64,000 bases of DNA from positions 1 through 64,000 of the forward strand of contig NZ_BOOC01000007.1 of NCBI RefSeq assembly GCF_016863035.1, written 5' to 3'. Source of the stretch: Microbispora corallina (GTDB lineage: Bacteria; Actinomycetota; Actinomycetes; Streptosporangiales; Streptosporangiaceae). The position numbers were made by a program, and so were the translations under genes. Under the pieces are notes generated by a model. It was given only the letters and a program-made list of their open reading frames with translations, had not been told where the DNA came from and searched no databases. Numbering within the stretch: the stretch's first letter is position 1; each line of letters begins with the position of its first letter. Shown in pieces: positions 61,227 through 64,000 of this stretch.

Positions 61227-62891
61227 ATGCGTTCCATCAAGAAAACGGTCGCCGTACTGACGAGCGCCACGACGCTGGCTGTGGCGGGATGCAGTTCCGG
61301 CTCCGGGGACGGCGACGGCGTCAAGCCCGAGTTCGCCGGCGGCAAGGTCGTCATCGACACGTTCGCGCCCGCCAACGCCGACCTGGATCTGGCCACGAAC
61401 CCGGTCACGAAGCTGATGAGCGACAAGTTCAAGATCCAGTTCCGCTGGCAGACCACCACCTTCGACGCGGGCCCGGCCAAGGAGAAGAGGCAGATCGCGC
61501 TCGCCAGCGGCGACTACCCGGACCTGTTCCTGCTGATCCCCTGGGTGGACGGGTTCTCGCAGGCCGAGGTGCTGAAGCTGGGCAAGCAGGGCGTCGCGGT
61601 GCCGCTCGAGAACCTGATCAAGGAGAACGCGCCCAACATCCAGAAGGCGCTGGACTCCAACAAGACGCTCAAGGAGATGTCGACCGCGCCCGACGGGCAC
61701 ATCTACGCCCTTCCGCAGTGGTCGGACTGCTTCCACTGCACCTATCCGAACAAGCTCTGGATCAACACCGCCTGGTTGAAGAAGCTGCACCTGCAGATGC
61801 CGAAGACCACGGAGGAGCTGCGCACGGTCCTGCGGGCGTTCAAGACGAAGGACCCGAACGGCAACGGCAAGGCCGACGAGATCCCGATGACGGCCGACGT
61901 GCAGGACGGCCACCTGATCGACTACCTGATGGGCGCGTTCGCCTATCCTCCCGCCGGCGCGAACAACGGCGGGATCGGGCTGCTCACCCTCGACGGCGAC
62001 AAGGTCACCACCCCGGTGGACAAGCCGGAGTGGCGCGAAGGCCTGAAGTACATCCACTCGCTGTTCCAGGAGGGGTTGATCGACCCGGCCTCGTTCACGC
62101 AGAACGCCGAGGCGCTGCAGGCGACCGGCAACAACCCCGACGCCGTCATGATCGGCTCGTCGCCGCTCCTGCACCCGGCCATCTTCGTGCAGCTGGGCTC
62201 CAAGGACGGCCGCGACAAGCAGTACGACGCCGCGCCGCCGCTGACCGGGCCGTCCGGTAAGAGCTACAGCGGCATGAACTACCCGAGCTCCAGCACCTTC
62301 ACCTTCATGCTGACCAACAAGGCCAGCAAAGAGGCGCAGGTCGCGGCGATCAAGATGCTCGACTACATCTACACGACCGAGGGCACCGAGACCGCGGTCA
62401 TGGGTCCGGAGGGCGTGGGCTGGACCAAGCCGGGGCCCGGCGACGTCGCGCTCGACAACAGCGTCCAGCCGCTCTACAAGCGCACGCCCGGCTCGGAGGC
62501 GCCCAAGAACCTCTCCTGGGACGCGATGGCGCAGTACAACCTGACGCTCGCCTACCGCAACGCCCAGGTGACGCCGATGGACATCTACGCCGAGGACGGG
62601 TACGAGCGGCGGCTGTTCCAGGCGACGAAGCTGTACGAGGGCCACGAGGACAAGGCGCAGTTCTTCCCGACGGTCTCCGTCTGGATCGATCCGAGCGTGA
62701 GCTCCGAGATGGCGACGCTGAAGACGAACCTCGACAGCTACGTCACCCAGGGTGAGCTGGCCTTCGTCACCGGGTCGAAGAACATCGACACCGACTGGGA
62801 CGCCTACGTCAGCGGTCTCGACGGCGTCGGCATGAAGCGGTACCTGGAGCTGAACCAGCAGGCCTACGACAAGTACAAGGCCGGGCAGTGA
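61227..62891 (+). CDS. Lipoprotein sugar-binding protein of the ABC transporter
   Basis: A 554-residue extracellular solute-binding protein. The N-terminus has a lipobox, LAVAGCSSGS, with the Cys anchoring it to the membrane. The mature part is the two-lobed LipO/YtcQ type (VTKLMSDKFKIQFRWQTTTF; SGDYPDLFLLIPWVDGFSQA; LPQWSDCFHCTYPNKLWIN). The large size fits oligosaccharide binding. ATG 61227 is used with AAGGGA upstream; a GTG two codons earlier is possible. It is followed directly by the glycosidase-like gene (GTGA overlap). Confidence 0.9.
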   Translation: MRSIKKTVAVLTSATTLAVAGCSSGSGDGDGVKPEFAGGKVVIDTFAPANADLDLATNPVTKLMSDKFKIQFRWQTTTFDAGPAKEKRQIALASGDYPDLFLLIPWVDGFSQAEVLKLGKQGVAVPLENLIKENAPNIQKALDSNKTLKEMSTAPDGHIYALPQWSDCFHCTYPNKLWINTAWLKKLHLQMPKTTEELRTVLRAFKTKDPNGNGKADEIPMTADVQDGHLIDYLMGAFAYPPAGANNGGIGLLTLDGDKVTTPVDKPEWREGLKYIHSLFQEGLIDPASFTQNAEALQATGNNPDAVMIGSSPLLHPAIFVQLGSKDGRDKQYDAAPPLTGPSGKSYSGMNYPSSSTFTFMLTNKASKEAQVAAIKMLDYIYTTEGTETAVMGPEGVGWTKPGPGDVALDNSVQPLYKRTPGSEAPKNLSWDAMAQYNLTLAYRNAQVTPMDIYAEDGYERRLFQATKLYEGHEDKAQFFPTVSVWIDPSVSSEMATLKTNLDSYVTQGELAFVTGSKNIDTDWDAYVSGLDGVGMKRYLELNQQAYDKYKAGQ

Positions 62892-64000
62892 CCCCGCGCC
62901 CAGCCGGCCGGACGCGGCGGCTCCGCCCCACGACGGCCGGCTGGGCGCCACGGCGTCCGCCGACGGTGCTCGACGTCAGCGGCTTCGGGGCGGTCCCCGG
63001 CCGGCCCGACCTCGACGCCGCGCCCGCGGTCCGGGCGGCGCTGCGCGCGGCGGGCGCCGTCGCCGGCCCGGTGCTGCTCCGCTTCCCGCCCGGCGACTAC
63101 CACCTGTGGCGGGACGGCGCGCGGCGCCGCGAGCTGTACGTCTCCAACACGGTGGGGGACGACCCGCGACACCGCGACAAGTCGATCGCGCTTCTCGTGG
63201 AGGCCGCGGACGACCTCGTCATCGCGGGGGAGGGCGCCCGTCTCGTCCTGCACGGGCGTCAGACGACCTTCGCCGTCGTCGACTCGCGGCGGGTACGCGT
63301 CGAGGGGCTGGAGTTCGACATGGCGGTGCCGACGGTCGTCGACGGCACCGTGGTGGCCGCAGGCGTCGCGGCGGGCCGGGCCTACCGGGTGATCCGGGTG
63401 CCCGCCGCCACGCTCTTCTCTGTGGAGGGCGCCTCGATCCGCTGGCGGGGGGAGACGCTCGGCTCGGGCGCGATCGACTGGTCGGGGCGCGACGGCCTGG
63501 AGTACACCCAGATCCACGACCCCGCCGGCGGGCGGACGTGGCGCGGCCCCAACCCCCTCTTCGACCGCGTACGGTCGATCGAGCGGGTGGGGGAGCGTGA
63601 CATCCGGATCGACTACGAGCACGACGGCGAACCGGCCGACCTGGGGCTGGTCTACTCGATGCGGCCGACGACCCGCGACCACCCGGGCGGGCTCGTGCTC
63701 GACAGCTCCGAGGTGACGCTGTCGCGGCTGCGGTTCCGCTTCCTGCACGGATTCGGCGTGGTCGCGCAGACGAGCCGGGACGTCGCCGTCGAGGAGTGCG
63801 AGTTCCGGCCGCCGCCGGACAGCGGGCGGCACAGCGCCGGCTTCGCCGACTTCCTCCAGTTCTCCGGCTGCTCCGGACAGGTGGTGGTGCGCGACTGCCT
63901 CTTCGACGGCCCGCACGACGACCCGATCAACGTGCACGGCACCTACCTGCGGGTGACCGGCCAGCCGGACCGCCGTACGCTCGAACTCGAATACCCGCAC
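62888..64000 (+). CDS. Beta-helix glycosidase resembling GH110 (partial)
   Basis: The gene starts at GTG 62888, overlapping the binding-protein stop, and runs off the window after 371 codons. It shows a right-handed beta-helix pattern: LLRFPPGDYHLWRDG, RDKSIALLVEAADDLVIAG, GEGARLVLHGRQTTFAVVD, DSSEVTLSRLRFRFLHGFGV, and DCLFDGPHDDPINVHGTYLR. The RDKSIALL, HGRQTTFAVV and DDPINVHGTYL blocks resemble family 110 alpha-galactosidases that act on alpha-1,3-galactosides. No signal peptide is evident, so it probably acts on the sugar after import. GH110 is my best reading but the C-terminal half is missing. Confidence 0.65.
   Translation, partial: MTPRPAGRTRRLRPTTAGWAPRRPPTVLDVSGFGAVPGRPDLDAAPAVRAALRAAGAVAGPVLLRFPPGDYHLWRDGARRRELYVSNTVGDDPRHRDKSIALLVEAADDLVIAGEGARLVLHGRQTTFAVVDSRRVRVEGLEFDMAVPTVVDGTVVAAGVAAGRAYRVIRVPAATLFSVEGASIRWRGETLGSGAIDWSGRDGLEYTQIHDPAGGRTWRGPNPLFDRVRSIERVGERDIRIDYEHDGEPADLGLVYSMRPTTRDHPGGLVLDSSEVTLSRLRFRFLHGFGVVAQTSRDVAVEECEFRPPPDSGRHSAGFADFLQFSGCSGQVVVRDCLFDGPHDDPINVHGTYLRVTGQPDRRTLELEYPH

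Noticed and set aside
1-64000. tRNA, rRNA, insertion sequences, att sites, CRISPR arrays
   Set aside because: None was found on reading both strands: no cloverleaf-like motif with CCA-proximal T-loop, no transposase-like protein, no regular short repeats with spacers.

Overview
The window is chromosomal DNA of a high-GC actinobacterium. Coding regions have G/C-ending third positions, many genes start with GTG behind AGGAGG-like sites, and the gene content is typical of soil filamentous actinomycetes: HAMP-repeat kinase, PknB-type Ser/Thr kinase with an extracellular sensor, PucR regulator, secreted CBM2 glycosidase, DUF6098, DUF6461 and GOLPH3-like proteins. A member of Streptosporangiales or a relative is my inference; no rRNA, tRNA or species marker is present. 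I saw no mobile element, CRISPR array, phage block or origin.

1-14 kb holds mixed housekeeping and regulatory genes: the 5' end of a multi-HAMP sensor kinase, a STAS protein, an MFS exporter, an XRE/ImmA metalloprotease with a tightly linked partner, an HSL-type esterase, an acyl-CoA dehydrogenase, a small secreted protein, a PucR regulator divergent from an MBL-fold hydrolase plus a lactate-2-monooxygenase-like flavoenzyme, and a receptor Ser/Thr kinase. A GH35 beta-galactosidase (14-17 kb) carries an in-frame amber codon where Trp is expected.

17-27 kb contains two sets of amide/peptide-bond-forming genes. The first is the known COG2308 ATP-grasp / alpha-E / transglutaminase triad. The second is a tightly coupled operon of a GCS2 (YbdK-type) ligase, an asparagine-synthetase-like amidotransferase and an S9 peptidase. 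Between them lies a P450-TetR pair with a strong inverted repeat at its promoter. 27-33 kb has flavin oxidoreductases, an aldo/keto reductase, an FUSC membrane protein and a frameshifted two-domain VOC gene.

33-47 kb is the most distinctive part: a catabolic acyl-CoA locus. It has thioesterase, SDR plus MaoC, TetR, acyl-CoA dehydrogenase, ADP-forming acyl-CoA ligase, an Ltp2-like thiolase-fold protein with its DUF35 partner, a VOC protein and MFS transporters. A repeated 17-bp inverted repeat, CTAGA-N7-TCTAG, or a variant of it, stands in front of most of its transcription units. I propose that the locus TetR controls them. A RraA-like gene and a secreted GH5-CBM2 mannanase/cellulase are embedded in the region.

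47-58 kb holds a MarR-pirin pair with three ATGA-N4-TCAT boxes, YnfA, a LysR gene divergent from an SDR that has lost its catalytic Ser/Tyr/Lys, an exported RNase N1/T1 with an adjacent barstar inhibitor, DUF6461, a GOLPH3-amino-acid permease-GNAT group, and a vanadium-haloperoxidase-like secreted protein. 58.7-64 kb is a sugar-uptake operon (two LplB/YtcP-type permeases, a lipoprotein binding protein) followed by a beta-helix glycosidase resembling GH110, cut by the window edge; a good promoter embedded in an inverted repeat precedes it.
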